Source: Atopobiaceae bacterium UBA1367
GTDB lineage: Bacteria > Actinomycetota > Coriobacteriia > Coriobacteriales > Atopobiaceae
DNA: 64,000 nucleotides
Reading direction: 5' to 3'
NCBI GenBank assembly: GCA_002305995.1
Contig: DBRN01000012.1
Location: 507,910-571,909 of the forward strand
Shown here: positions 1 to 8,847 of the stretch, one piece after another
Layout: the number at the start of each line of letters is the position of its first letter
Numbering within the stretch: the first letter of the stretch is position 1
Position numbers and translations under genes: made by a program
The notes under the pieces: model-generated
Databases searched by the model: none
What the model saw: the letters and a program-made list of their open reading frames with translations, nothing else
Told to the model about the DNA's origin: nothing

Positions 1-1047
1 GTCGTTGGCGACGATGAGGTCGCAGCCCTTGCGCGCCAGCTTTGCCCGCGCGTAGGGTATGACGTCGTCGGTCTCCGCCGCGAAGCCCACGACCACGCGG
101 TCGCCCTTCCGTGCGGAGAGGGTGGCCAGGATGTCGGTGGTCTCCACCAGTTCGATCGCGTCAAGCCGCTCGACGGACTTCTTGAGCTTGTGGCGGGACG
201 CATGGCGCGGCGTGTAGTCGGCGACCGCTGCCGTGCAGACGGCCGCGTCCGCCCCATCGAAGGCGGCGAGGCATGCGTCGAGCATGTCGGCCGCGGACAC
301 GACCCGCACGAGCTCGGCGCCGGTCGGCGCGTCGAGCGAGACGGGACCGGACACGAGCCGCACGACGGCGCCGCGCGCGATCGCCTCGGCGGCTATGGCA
401 TAGCCCATCTTGCCGGTGGAGGCGTTGGCGATGAACCTGACCGGGTCTATCGCCTCGTGCGTGGGGCCCGCGTTGACGAGGAGCGTCCTGCCCGCGAGGT
501 CGCGCGGGCGAGGGGACCCGGACAGGAGGGCGCACGCCTCCTCCACGATCCGCCCGACGTCGGCAAGCTTCCCCTGGCCTGCGTCCCCGCAGGCCAGGAG
601 TCCCGAGTCGGGCATGACGAAGGAGACGCCCCTGCCCGCGAGGGTCGTGACGTTTGCCTGGGTCGCGGGGTGCAGCCACATGCGGACGTTCATCGCGGGC
701 GCCACCAGCGTCGGGCAGTCGCAGGCGAGCAGCGTCGTGCTCACCGCATCGTCGGCGATGCCGGCCGCCATCTTGGCCATGACGTTGCCGGTCGCCGGGC
801 ACACGAGCGCGAGGCTGGCCCACTCAGAGAGCGAGATATGCGGTATGGGGTCCCCATCCAGGCCATACAGGCTCGACAGGACGGGGGAGTGGGTGAGCGC
901 CTCGAAGGTCGTGGTCCCCACGAAGCGCTGGGCGTCGTCGGTCATCGCCACGCGCACCTCATGGCCGGCCCTCTGCAGGCCCCTCAGGACCTCGCAGGCC
1001 TTGTATGCCGCGACGCCCCCGGTCACGAACAGTGCGACCCTACTCAT
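1..1047 (-). CDS. coaBC: CoaBC, phosphopantothenoylcysteine decarboxylase / phosphopantothenate-cysteine ligase (3' end outside window)
   Basis: Bifunctional flavoprotein of coenzyme A synthesis: the CoaB half joins cysteine to 4'-phosphopantothenate and the CoaC half decarboxylates the product. The first 349 codons are visible and the gene continues past base 1. The CoaC half shows GGVAAYK near residues 10-16, the active-site His in HISLSEW (about residue 70), PAMNVRMW at 117-124 and the ACGDAGQGKLAD flap near 152-163. The CoaB half begins near residue 185 with a VNAGPTHEAIDPVR stretch and a NASTGKMG motif. The ATG start overlaps the end of the upstream zinc-ribbon gene by 8 bases, which suggests coupling. 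Family assignment is secure; the missing C-terminus cannot be judged. Confidence 0.95.
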   Translation of the reverse strand, partial: MSRVALFVTGGVAAYKACEVLRGLQRAGHEVRVAMTDDAQRFVGTTTFEALTHSPVLSSLYGLDGDPIPHISLSEWASLALVCPATGNVMAKMAAGIADDAVSTTLLACDCPTLVAPAMNVRMWLHPATQANVTTLAGRGVSFVMPDSGLLACGDAGQGKLADVGRIVEEACALLSGSPRPRDLAGRTLLVNAGPTHEAIDPVRFIANASTGKMGYAIAAEAIARGAVVRLVSGPVSLDAPTGAELVRVVSAADMLDACLAAFDGADAAVCTAAVADYTPRHASRHKLKKSVERLDAIELVETTDILATLSARKGDRVVVGFAAETDDVIPYARAKLARKGCDLIVAND

Positions 1048-1768
1048 CGGCAAGCGCCCCCTCGGTCACCAGCATGCGATGGCAGTAGGGGCATTCGGCG
1101 ATCACGGGGCCGCGCATGAGCTCGTTGAAGACGCCCTGTTGCAGCTTGACGCGACAGGTGGTCGGCATGTGACCGCGCAGGCGCTCCACGGCGAGCCCGC
1201 CAAAGCGCTTGTAGGCCCTCGCGTAGTTCTCGCGTGTCGTCTCCCCGATGCGGTCGACGGTCTGCCTGCGCTCCTGGGCGAGCAGGCGGACGCGTGCCAT
1301 GATCGCCGACGAGTCGCGCTCGAAGGAGCCCTGCTGGGCGACGCGCTCCTCCTGCAGCTTGCGTGCGAGGTCGTTCGCGTTCTGCTCCGCCCTCATCAGC
1401 CTCTCGAGTTCGGCCTCGAGGGTGCCGTGCGCGTACTCGAGCTTCTCGAGCTGCTTGGCGAGCGCCGTGAGGTGGGCCTCGAGATCGCGCACGCCACGGT
1501 AGTCCCGGGCACGCTCCTGGGCCTCGCCCTGCACCTCGCTCACGCGCTCGGACGTCCTTCTCTGGGCGGCCTCGTTGTCCTCGAGGTCCATCTCGACATC
1601 CTTGCGCAGGCCGACGATGTGCGTGAGCTTTCCGGCGAGGTTCCTCTCCGCGGCCTTGATGGTCGCCAGCTTCTTCTGCTGTGGCATGGCGTTGAGCCGT
1701 CCGTTCAGGCGCATCAGCTCGAGGTCGATCTCCTGGAGCCTGAGCAGTGCCTGCGATTCGATGCTCAT
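1040..1768 (-). CDS. Coiled-coil protein with C-terminal C4-type zinc-ribbon-like domain (COG1579/CT398 family)
   Basis: A 242-residue soluble protein. Residues about 10-180 are a long charged, heptad-rich coiled coil with several KLEK/RLMR-type segments. The last about 40 residues resemble the zinc ribbon typical of the COG1579 (CT398) family. In that family the ribbon carries two CxxC pairs. Here the second pair is intact (CPYC), but the first is reduced to a single Cys (PTTCRVKL), so zinc binding may be weakened. The ATG start has a good GGAGG 7 bases upstream. It sits between a cysteine desulfurase and coaBC. The family has no firmly established biochemical role; adaptor or nucleic-acid binding functions have been suggested for relatives. 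Confidence 0.8.
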   Translation of the reverse strand: MSIESQALLRLQEIDLELMRLNGRLNAMPQQKKLATIKAAERNLAGKLTHIVGLRKDVEMDLEDNEAAQRRTSERVSEVQGEAQERARDYRGVRDLEAHLTALAKQLEKLEYAHGTLEAELERLMRAEQNANDLARKLQEERVAQQGSFERDSSAIMARVRLLAQERRQTVDRIGETTRENYARAYKRFGGLAVERLRGHMPTTCRVKLQQGVFNELMRGPVIAECPYCHRMLVTEGALADE

Positions 1769-1793
1769 CGGTCATCCTCCCCCGGGCAGGGCG

Positions 1794-2981
1794 CTAACGT
1801 GCGCGTCCGCCCCTCCGTCTGTCAACGATCCCCGTCAGCGTGCGGGCGAACGCGGCGAGCGTCTGCCACGCGACGCGATGGTCGAACGATATGCGCAGGC
1901 TGCAGAGCGCCTCGCCACGCGGGATGCCCATGGCGAGCAGCACATGGCTCGCGTCGAGCGATCCCGACGAGCAGGCGGACGCTGCCGACACCTCGTAGCC
2001 TGCCTGGTCGCACTCCAGTACCAGGGTCTCCGAGTCAATCCCGGGGCAGATGATCGAGACGATGCCGGGAAGCCGTCCCGAGGCGGGCAGCTCGTCGTAG
2101 GGGACCGACGCCACGATGCCCGCATCCGGCGTGCAGAGCGCGTCCCGCAGGTCGTGCGCGCGCTGCGAGACCACGCGCGCGCGCTGGTCGATATGCTCGC
2201 AGCAGTCGCGGGCCGCCGCCGCAAAGGCCAGCGCGCCGCGGACGTCCTGCGTCCCTGCGCGACGGCCCTGCTCCTGTCCGCCACCGAAGCTCTGCGGGCG
2301 CAGGCGGACGCGCTGCCTGCACGCCAGGGCACCGACGCCCACAGGACCGCCGATCTTGTGCGCGGCGATGCTCACGGCATCGACGTCGCGCAGCTGCAGT
2401 GCCACCCGCCCGAACGCCTGCACGGCGTCGGTGTGCATCACGGCGCCCGCGCCGTGGGCCACGCGCGCCACGTCCGCCACGGGCTGCATGACGCCCGTCT
2501 CGTTGTTCGCGCTCATGAGCGAGACGAGCGCCGTGTCCCGGTCGACGAGGGCGGCCACGGCATCCGCCCCCACGACGCCCTGCCGGGTGGGCCGCACGAG
2601 CCCCACCTCGAAGCCGCGCGACCGCAGCGCGGGCACCACGTCGAGCACGGAGTCATGCTCGATGGCCGAGAGGACGACCCTGTTGCGACGGCGGTCGCGA
2701 TCACGGGCGCCCTCGGCCAGGCCGAGCAGCGCGAGGTTGTTCGACTCGGTCCCACCGGACGTGAAGGTCACGTCGATGGGCCTGAAACCACCGCCGAGAC
2801 AGCGGGCCAGGTCCCTGCGCGCGCCGTCCAGGGCGCGGGCGGCCGCGCGCCCCATCGTGTGCAGCGAGTTGGGGTTGGCGCCGGCATAGGGCGCGTCCTC
2901 GTATGCCACCTCGGCACGGCGGGCGACATCCACCAGAGGTACCGACGCGGCATAGTCGAGGTAGATGTGGCCAGGCGCCAT
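1794..2981 (-). CDS. Cysteine desulfurase, class V aminotransferase fold (NifS/IscS-like)
   Basis: PLP enzyme that removes sulfur from cysteine as a protein persulfide, for Fe-S clusters or thiolated tRNA. At 395 residues it is normal length. Visible landmarks: N-terminal IYLDYAAS, SGGTESNN (76-83), EHDSVLD with the cofactor-stacking His109, Asp185 in HTDAVQ, PLP lysine K209 in AAHKIGGP, and the mobile-loop catalytic cysteine C337 in SAASACSSG. I chose the ATG at 2981, one base after the rpe stop; the frame stays open upstream inside rpe but lacks a start with a ribosome site. No scaffold protein (IscU/SufU) or thiouridylase gene is adjacent, so the sulfur acceptor cannot be read from context. 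Confidence 0.92.
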   Translation of the reverse strand: MAPGHIYLDYAASVPLVDVARRAEVAYEDAPYAGANPNSLHTMGRAAARALDGARRDLARCLGGGFRPIDVTFTSGGTESNNLALLGLAEGARDRDRRRNRVVLSAIEHDSVLDVVPALRSRGFEVGLVRPTRQGVVGADAVAALVDRDTALVSLMSANNETGVMQPVADVARVAHGAGAVMHTDAVQAFGRVALQLRDVDAVSIAAHKIGGPVGVGALACRQRVRLRPQSFGGGQEQGRRAGTQDVRGALAFAAAARDCCEHIDQRARVVSQRAHDLRDALCTPDAGIVASVPYDELPASGRLPGIVSIICPGIDSETLVLECDQAGYEVSAASACSSGSLDASHVLLAMGIPRGEALCSLRISFDHRVAWQTLAAFARTLTGIVDRRRGGRAR

Positions 2982-2982
2982 G

Positions 2983-3660
2983 CTAGCGCCCCCCCGGCAG
3001 GCCGCGCCTGCCCGCGGCGCGCATCTCGCCGACTGCGGCCGCGGGGTCCTGCGCACCAAAGACCGCGCTGCCGGCCACCAGCACGTCGGCGCCGGCACGC
3101 ACGACCGCCTCGGCATTTGCCACGCCGATGCCGCCATCGACCTCGACCATGGGCGACACGCCATGCTCCTCGGCCATCCGGCGCACCTGGCGAAGCTTCC
3201 CGTAGGTCCCCTCGATGAACGACTGGCCGCCAAAGCCGGGGTTCACCGACATGACCAGCACCATGTCGAGCTCGTCGATCAGGCTCTCGAGCACCGAGAC
3301 GGGCGTGCCGGGGTTGAGCGCGATGCCGGCCAGGGCACCGCCGTCCTTGATGGCGCGGACGGTCCTGTGGGCATGGAGCTGCGCCTCGTAGTGGAAGGTG
3401 AGGATGTCGGCCCCGGCATCCAGGTACGCCTGAAAGCGGCGGTCGGGCTCACGAATCATGAGGTGGGCGTCGACGGGCAGCCCACAGGTCGCCTTGACCT
3501 GTGCGAGAAGCCCTGGGCCAAAGGTCAGGTTGGGGACGAACATGCCGTCCATGACGTCGAAGTGAACGTAGTCCGCGCACTCGATCGATCTGATCTGCTC
3601 CCCAAGTCGCAGCTGGTCGGCCGCAAGGATCGATGGGGCGATGCGTACGTCGGAAGGCAT
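2983..3660 (-). CDS. rpe: Ribulose-phosphate 3-epimerase
   Basis: Interconverts ribulose 5-phosphate and xylulose 5-phosphate in the pentose phosphate pathway. The 225-residue TIM-barrel protein shows IAPSILAAD near the N-terminus, the metal-binding HFDVMDGMFVPN (His33, Asp35), VDAHLMI, and the second acidic residue in VEVDGGIG. The ATG at 3660 is preferred over an in-frame GTG at 3669 because an AGGTGG ribosome site lies 5 bases before the ATG and contains that GTG. It heads the likely operon rpe-cysteine desulfurase-zinc ribbon-coaBC. Confidence 0.95.
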   Translation of the reverse strand: MPSDVRIAPSILAADQLRLGEQIRSIECADYVHFDVMDGMFVPNLTFGPGLLAQVKATCGLPVDAHLMIREPDRRFQAYLDAGADILTFHYEAQLHAHRTVRAIKDGGALAGIALNPGTPVSVLESLIDELDMVLVMSVNPGFGGQSFIEGTYGKLRQVRRMAEEHGVSPMVEVDGGIGVANAEAVVRAGADVLVAGSAVFGAQDPAAAVGEMRAAGRRGLPGGR

Positions 3661-3691
3661 GGTGACCACCTATTCGTTTGTCGTGCACGGC

Positions 3692-3720
3692 AGTATCAGC
3701 ATAGCGCAAGGAGGGGGCAA
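3692..3720 (-). promoter_or_regulatory. Putative sigma-70 promoter for rpe operon
   Basis: On the minus strand a TTGCCC box (3715-3720) is separated by 17 bases from GATACT (3692-3697), about 30 bases upstream of the rpe start codon. Spacing is ideal and the -10 matches 4 of 6 consensus bases. No other candidate lies in the 103-base gap to plsY. Confidence 0.5.
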
Positions 3721-3763
3721 AGCGGGGAGCACCCGCGAACCGGGATGACCGGGAGGCGTCGGC

Positions 3764-4414
3764 CTACGTGCGCCTGAGCGAGAACTTGTGCTCCGTGCCC
3801 GCCCGCAGGCGCCGTATGTTCTCGCGGTGCGACCAGATGACCACCACGCAGACCACGACGGTGGGCAGCAGCGCCCCTGGCGTGAAGCGAAACACGAGCC
3901 CCCAGGCGGGAAGGGCGACGGCGGCGCAGATGGAGCCGAGCGAGACGAACCCGCTCGGGACGGCGACCAGCAGGAACACGGAGAGGGCGAGGAGCGCCAC
4001 GGGCCAGCAGAGCCCCAGGCCGGCGCCCAGGCCGACCGAGATTCCCTTGCCGCCGCGAAATCCCAGGTACGGGGAGAAGACGTGGCCGCAGACGCAGGTG
4101 GCCCACACTAGGGCCGCCGACCAGCCGTAGGCGCCCTGCGGGGCCGTCTGCGCCCAGTCGCCGCCGAGGCAGGCGTACGCGAGGAGGGCGCGGGCGAGCA
4201 GCACGCACACCGTTCCCTTCAGGACGTCAAGCGCAAAGGTCAGTGCCGCGGCCCCCGCCCCCACGGAACGCGCCACGTTGGTCATGCCGATGTTGCCGGA
4301 ACCGACCTTGCGGACGTCGATTCCCTGGGCACGTGCCACGAGCAGCCCGAAGGGTATGCCGCACAGGGCAAACGAGACGCACATGCAGATGAGGGTCAGC
4401 GCGATAGGGCTCAT
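3764..4414 (-). CDS. plsY: Glycerol-3-phosphate acyltransferase PlsY
   Basis: Membrane enzyme that transfers the acyl group of acyl-phosphate to glycerol 3-phosphate, the first step of phospholipid synthesis in most Gram-positive bacteria. The 216-residue protein is mostly hydrophobic, with about five to six membrane segments. It carries the three family motifs: VGSGNIGMTN (about 37-46), LDVLKG (about 62-67) and FRGGKG near residue 117. The ATG overlaps the der stop codon as ATGA, so translation is probably coupled. The acyl-phosphate-producing PlsX is not in this window; a PlsC-like enzyme for the second acylation lies 4 kb away in the same gene run. Confidence 0.94.
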   Translation of the reverse strand: MSPIALTLICMCVSFALCGIPFGLLVARAQGIDVRKVGSGNIGMTNVARSVGAGAAALTFALDVLKGTVCVLLARALLAYACLGGDWAQTAPQGAYGWSAALVWATCVCGHVFSPYLGFRGGKGISVGLGAGLGLCWPVALLALSVFLLVAVPSGFVSLGSICAAVALPAWGLVFRFTPGALLPTVVVCVVVIWSHRENIRRLRAGTEHKFSLRRT

Positions 4415-5739
4415 GCCTTCTCGTCCTTTCGACGGAACCTGAGACGGATGGGCGTGCCCTCGAGGTCGAAGGACGCGCGCAGGCGGTTCTCGAGGAACCG
4501 CTCATAGTTGTCATCGACGAGGTCGGGCGCGTTGCACCAGAAGGTGAACGCGGGGGGCTTGGTTCCCGTCTGCGTCGCGTACTGCAGACGGAGGCGACGC
4601 TTGCCGGAGCTGACCGTGTGACCGCCCTTGCGAAGCGTGGCCAGCAGGTCGTTGAGCTGCGAGGTCTTGATCCTGCGCCCGTGGGCCTCGGCCGCGCGGA
4701 GCGTGGTGGCGAACACGCGGTCGATGGCCCTGCCGGTGAGGGCCGACGTGGTGACGGCAGGGACCCACGTCGCGAAGGCCATGCGCTTGTCGAGCGAGCC
4801 CTGGACGTCGGCGCGCTTCTGCTCGCTGTCGACGAGGTCCCACTTGTTGAGCACCACGACGAGCGCGCAGCCGCGGTCGATCGCCATGCCGGCGAGCTTC
4901 TGGTCCTGCTCGGTGAACCCCACGGAGCAGTCGACGACCAGCAGGGCGACCTCCGCCCTGTCCATGGCCTCGAGGCCGCGCACGAGGCTATAGTACTCCA
5001 CGTCCTCGTGCACCTGGGCCTTCTTGCGGATGCCGGCGGTGTCCACGAGCCTGAGCCGGTGTCCCTTCCACTGCACGATGGTGTCGATGGCGTCGCGCGT
5101 GGTGCCGGCGATGTCGGAGACGATGGAGCGCTTCTTGCCGGACAGGCGGTTTGCCAGCGAGGACTTGCCCACGTTGGGCCTGCCGATGATGGCCACGGGC
5201 AGCGCGTCGTCGTGATCGTCCGCCTCGTCGTCCGTGGGATCGGGCAGCGCGGCGACGATGTCGTCGAGCAGGTCGCCGGTGCCATGCCCGTGCCCGGCGG
5301 AGATGGCGCGCGGCTCACCGACGCCCAGCGAGTAGTAGCCCCACGCCCCGAGGTCGGTCGCAGGGTCGTCGAGCTTGTTGACGCACAGGAAGACGGGCTT
5401 GCCGGACCTGCGCACGACGCGCGCGACCTCCTCGTCCTCGTCGGTCACGCCCACGGTGCCGTCGACCACGAACACGATGACGTCCGCCTCGCCGCACGCC
5501 ACCAGCGCCTGCTCGCGGATGTGCGGGGCAAAGGCGTCCTTGCTCTTGACCGACTCGATGCCGCCCGTGTCGATGATCACGAACTCGCGTCCGTTCCAGT
5601 CGGTCGTGTGGTACGAGCGGTCCCGCGTGACGCCACGAGACTCGTGCACGATGGCGTCACGCCGTTCCGCGAGACGGTTCACGAGGGTCGACTTGCCCAC
5701 GTTGGGCCTGCCGACGACCGCCACGAGAGGCTTGGGCAT
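4411..5739 (-). CDS. der: GTPase Der (EngA), 50S ribosome assembly
   Basis: Tandem-GTPase protein needed for maturation of the large ribosomal subunit. At 442 residues it has the full family architecture: G domain 1 with GRPNVGKS near residue 9 and DTGG, G domain 2 with a second GRPNVGKSS and DTAG, NKWD in the second G4 motif, and a C-terminal KH-like domain ending in a basic RFRRKDEKA tail. I chose the ATG at 5739, which gives the standard MPKPLVAVVGRPNVG beginning and has AAGGA 7 bases upstream. An 18-residue in-frame extension to 5793 has no support. Couples to plsY by a 4-base overlap. Confidence 0.96.
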   Translation of the reverse strand: MPKPLVAVVGRPNVGKSTLVNRLAERRDAIVHESRGVTRDRSYHTTDWNGREFVIIDTGGIESVKSKDAFAPHIREQALVACGEADVIVFVVDGTVGVTDEDEEVARVVRRSGKPVFLCVNKLDDPATDLGAWGYYSLGVGEPRAISAGHGHGTGDLLDDIVAALPDPTDDEADDHDDALPVAIIGRPNVGKSSLANRLSGKKRSIVSDIAGTTRDAIDTIVQWKGHRLRLVDTAGIRKKAQVHEDVEYYSLVRGLEAMDRAEVALLVVDCSVGFTEQDQKLAGMAIDRGCALVVVLNKWDLVDSEQKRADVQGSLDKRMAFATWVPAVTTSALTGRAIDRVFATTLRAAEAHGRRIKTSQLNDLLATLRKGGHTVSSGKRRLRLQYATQTGTKPPAFTFWCNAPDLVDDNYERFLENRLRASFDLEGTPIRLRFRRKDEKA

Positions 5740-5848
5740 GCTACGTCCTTCCGGCTTGTTCGGTTGGACTAGGATACCACGCCCCCGCGCCACGGTCGCA
5801 GGCGGAGGTGCGGGGCCACGCCGTCAACAAACCCGCCATCGGGCGCCC

Positions 5849-7258
5849 TCAGGCCAGGGCTCGAAGCAGGCCGTCGAGAAGTGCCCCGGGCGTGGTCTGC
5901 TCCACCAGCACCAGGGCGCCGCGCGCCTCGAGCTCCTCGCGGACGTGGTGCTGCGTGTCGCCGTCAAGGGTGACCCGGTCGAAGTTGAACATGGCCTCGG
6001 GCAGCACCACGACCGCGTCGCGCAGGTCCAGGGGAAGCTGCGCCAGCAGGTCGCACGACACGATGAGGCCGGTCACGTTGACGTCGCCGCCGTAGTAGTC
6101 GTTCCGGATCACGCAGGGGCGCGCGGGCGGCCGGCGAAGGCCGCAGCGGCGCGCCCAACCCACGCAGAACTCGGAGATGGCCCCCTGGGCCGCCTCCCCG
6201 CAGACGAGCAGCACCTCGCGACCACATGCCCGCAGCGCGCGGGCCACGTCCCGCAGGTCGCTCGGGCGGCCTGCGCAGACCTCCTCCGCCTCGTCGAGGA
6301 AGCTCCTCAGCATACCGATGCCGTCATAGAACTGCGGGTAGCCGTCGTAGGACCGCGCGTCGGGCACGGGCAGGTCGGCAGCCAGGTAGAACTCGTCGGA
6401 GAGCTGAAAGCGCGTGATGCCCAGCGTCTCCCGCGCGCGCCGCTGGTAGGGCTCCAGCAGCCTCACCACCGCGCGCGACGCCTCGCGGTCCTCGGAGAAC
6501 GACGCCGAGAAGCGCCGCGAGTATCTCGTGTAGCCCATCGGGACCAGCGCGAGCGAGGTGAGCGACGGTCGCGCCTCCACCCAGTCGAGCGTGCGCCGCA
6601 GCTCGTCGCCGTCGTTGATCCCGGCACACAGGACGATCTGCCCGTGCACCTCGATGCCGGCGTCGAGCAGCCGCTCGAGCACGTCGATGCCCCGTTGCGC
6701 GTTCCTGCCGATCAGCGACCGGCGCACCTCGGGAGAGATGGCATGGAGCGAGACGTTCATGGGCTCCAGCCGACAGCGGATGATCCGCTCCGCCTCGTCA
6801 TCGCTCACGTTGGTGAGCGTCACGAAGTTGCCCTGCAGGAAGGACAGGCGATAGTCGTCGTCGCGCAGGGTGAGCGAGGCGCGAGCGTCCTCGGGTAGCA
6901 TCGACATGAAGCAGAACTGGCAGGCGTTCACGCAGGTGTGCACGCCATCGAAGAGCACGTCGGTGAACTCAACGCCCCAGTCCTGCCCCATCTCGCGAAA
7001 GAGCGTGGCACCGTAGGGCCTGTCATCCCCGGGAACGTGCACGTCGAGCTCGGCGACCTGACCGTCGGCCTCCCACCGCCAGTCGATGATGTCGCGCATC
7101 GCCACGCCGTTGACGGCGTCGATGCGCATGCCGACCTCGATGCCGGCGTCGTCGGCAGGGCTGCCCGGCTCGACGGCGGCGACCCAGGCACCGTCCGCCT
7201 GCTGCCTCGTGGAGGCGTAGTCCGCCCGCATGGGATCCTTGGCGCCCGTCGACGGCAT
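5849..7258 (-). CDS. DUF512 radical SAM protein with N-terminal PDZ-like domain
   Basis: A 469-residue protein. Residues about 20-95 form a PDZ-like module (VEPGSPADDAGI). Next comes a radical-SAM-type CxxxCxxC cluster with Cys109, Cys113 and Cys116 (CVNACQFCFM), and a C-terminal DUF512 domain containing the conserved RNDYYGGDVNVTGL stretch. This matches the COG1625-type family that often sits next to der, as it does here. The substrate is not established. The ATG at 7258 begins 2 bases after the ispH stop and uses a GGAGG inside the end of ispH. A very long open frame extends upstream through ispH and plsC but is only a shadow. Confidence 0.88.
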   Translation of the reverse strand: MPSTGAKDPMRADYASTRQQADGAWVAAVEPGSPADDAGIEVGMRIDAVNGVAMRDIIDWRWEADGQVAELDVHVPGDDRPYGATLFREMGQDWGVEFTDVLFDGVHTCVNACQFCFMSMLPEDARASLTLRDDDYRLSFLQGNFVTLTNVSDDEAERIIRCRLEPMNVSLHAISPEVRRSLIGRNAQRGIDVLERLLDAGIEVHGQIVLCAGINDGDELRRTLDWVEARPSLTSLALVPMGYTRYSRRFSASFSEDREASRAVVRLLEPYQRRARETLGITRFQLSDEFYLAADLPVPDARSYDGYPQFYDGIGMLRSFLDEAEEVCAGRPSDLRDVARALRACGREVLLVCGEAAQGAISEFCVGWARRCGLRRPPARPCVIRNDYYGGDVNVTGLIVSCDLLAQLPLDLRDAVVVLPEAMFNFDRVTLDGDTQHHVREELEARGALVLVEQTTPGALLDGLLRALA

Positions 7259-7260
7259 GC

Positions 7261-8103
7261 TCAGCCCTCCATCAGCTCGCAGATGGCCCGACGCACTTCC
7301 TCTATCTGCGACGCGGGAGTGGACGCCCCCGCCGTGATGCCTATGCGCTCCGCGCCGACAAGCCATGCGGCCTCGAGCTCGTCGGGCGTCTCGATGTGAT
7401 GCGTCGCGGGGCAGTGCGTCCGCGCGATGTCGGCGAGGTGGGTCGTGTTCGCGGAGTTCCTCCCACCGATGACCACCATGGCGTCGACCGCGCGCGCCAG
7501 GCGGGCGCAGGCCTCCTGGTGCCCAGCCGTCGCCTCGCAGATGGTGTCGACGACCAGCAGCTCGTCCACGCGCCCCACCAGCGCGGACACGACCGCCCTC
7601 AGGTTGTCCTTCGACTGCGTGGTCTGGACGACCACCCCAACCTTGCGGGACAGCTCCAGGGAGTCGAGCTCGCGCGCGCTGGTCACCACCGTCGACGTCG
7701 GGGCATGCCCGACGGTTCCCTCGACCTCGGGATGGCCCCTCTCCCCCACCACGATGACCTGGTACCCCTCCCGCTCCAGCCGCTCCGCCGCACGGTGCGC
7801 GCGCTTCACGAAGGGACACGTGGCATCGAGGACGGTGGCGCCCGCGTTGCGCGCGGCCTGCTCGACCTGTGGGGTCACGCCATGCGTGCGCAGCACGAGC
7901 GTCGAGCCGGCCTCCACGGCGGGATCGAACACCACCGTGACGCCACGCTCCTCGAGGCTGCTCACGACCGAGGGATTGTGGATGAGGGGGCCGAGCGTGT
8001 GGATGGCACCGCCCGTGCCCTCGGCTGCCTCGCTGACCAGCCTGAGCGCCCGTTCCACGCCATAGCAGGCGCCTGCCTCGTCCGCGATGATGACTTCGGG
8101 CAT
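7261..8103 (-). CDS. ispH: 4-hydroxy-3-methylbut-2-enyl diphosphate reductase IspH
   Basis: Last enzyme of the MEP isoprenoid pathway; an Fe-S enzyme that makes IPP and DMAPP. Of normal length at 280 residues. The three cluster cysteines are Cys13 (GACYGVERAL), Cys96 (ATCPFVK) and Cys189 (DTICEAT). Substrate-binding His42 (IHNP), His74 (RTHG) and the catalytic Glu126 (GHPEVEG) are in place. dxr and ispG of the same pathway are at 20-24 kb in this window. It lies between plsC and DUF512 in a tightly packed minus-strand run. Confidence 0.96.
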   Translation of the reverse strand: MPEVIIADEAGACYGVERALRLVSEAAEGTGGAIHTLGPLIHNPSVVSSLEERGVTVVFDPAVEAGSTLVLRTHGVTPQVEQAARNAGATVLDATCPFVKRAHRAAERLEREGYQVIVVGERGHPEVEGTVGHAPTSTVVTSARELDSLELSRKVGVVVQTTQSKDNLRAVVSALVGRVDELLVVDTICEATAGHQEACARLARAVDAMVVIGGRNSANTTHLADIARTHCPATHHIETPDELEAAWLVGAERIGITAGASTPASQIEEVRRAICELMEG

Positions 8104-8112
8104 GCGTTCCCC

Positions 8113-8847
8113 CTAATGCTTTCCGGGATGGGCAGCCTGGAGCTCCGCGCGCAGGTCGTACACGCGCTCCATGCCCACGCGACCCATCTCCTCGGTCCTG
8201 TCGCGACGCCCCGCGGAGGTCATGTCCTCGAAGCCCAGGCATGTGCCCGCCTTGAGGTACACGCGCCAGAAGAGGCGGGGCAGCCGCTTGCCGGGACGGG
8301 CGATGTCGCGGGCCCCGACCACCGCCATGGGCTGGACGGGCGAGCGCGCCATGCGCGCCATGAGCGCGAAGCCGCTGTGCGTCTCGACGGGTTGGTCGTC
8401 GGTCTTGACGCGCGTCCCCTCGGGGAACACCAGGACGCACTCGCCACGCCTGAGGCACCTCACCGCGCGCTTGACCGCCTTCATGTCGGCCGTGCCCCGG
8501 CCGACGGGGATGCCGCCCACGCGTGGCAGCAGCCACTGCAGGAAGCGGTTGCCCTCGAACTCGCTCTTGTAGACCGGACGGACGTGGATGTCCCTGAACC
8601 ACATGCTCACGGACGGTATCACCGTCTCGAGGAAGGACACGTGGTTCATGATGATCACGCGGCCGCGACGGTCGTTCCAGAGCCGCTCCCCATCCTCGAT
8701 CTCCCAGTGCCACAGGATCTTGCTGAGGGCCCCCACGACACAGATCACGATGCCAAGCAGGATCTTCGCCCCAAGGGGGAACTCGTCCATGGCGTTGTCG
8801 AAGTAGTCGTCGCGGGTGTAGCGCCTGCGCTCTGCCATGATCGTCAC
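8113..8847 (-). CDS. 1-acyl-sn-glycerol-3-phosphate acyltransferase-like protein (PlsC family)
   Basis: Membrane-associated acyltransferase of the PlsC/LPLAT family, expected to acylate lysophosphatidic acid. It is 244 residues, with one hydrophobic segment near residues 25-45, the catalytic block in MNHVSFLE (about 68-75), the FPEGTR substrate motif near residue 141 and a basic LWHW/ RRGR context. The usual HX4D dyad reads HX4E here: the acidic residue is Glu rather than Asp, which is unusual. I give the GTG start at 8847, which overlaps the cmk stop (GTGA) with GGAG 5 bases upstream. The in-frame ATG at 8838 is a plausible alternative. The substrate is inferred from family and neighbours (plsY in the same run). 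Confidence 0.85.
   Translation of the reverse strand: MTIMAERRRYTRDDYFDNAMDEFPLGAKILLGIVICVVGALSKILWHWEIEDGERLWNDRRGRVIIMNHVSFLETVIPSVSMWFRDIHVRPVYKSEFEGNRFLQWLLPRVGGIPVGRGTADMKAVKRAVRCLRRGECVLVFPEGTRVKTDDQPVETHSGFALMARMARSPVQPMAVVGARDIARPGKRLPRLFWRVYLKAGTCLGFEDMTSAGRRDRTEEMGRVGMERVYDLRAELQAAHPGKH

Noticed and set aside
410..3218. Long plus-strand frames over coaBC, the zinc-ribbon gene and the cysteine desulfurase
   Set aside because: They lie opposite genes with clear families, and their products are arginine/proline-rich with no motif.
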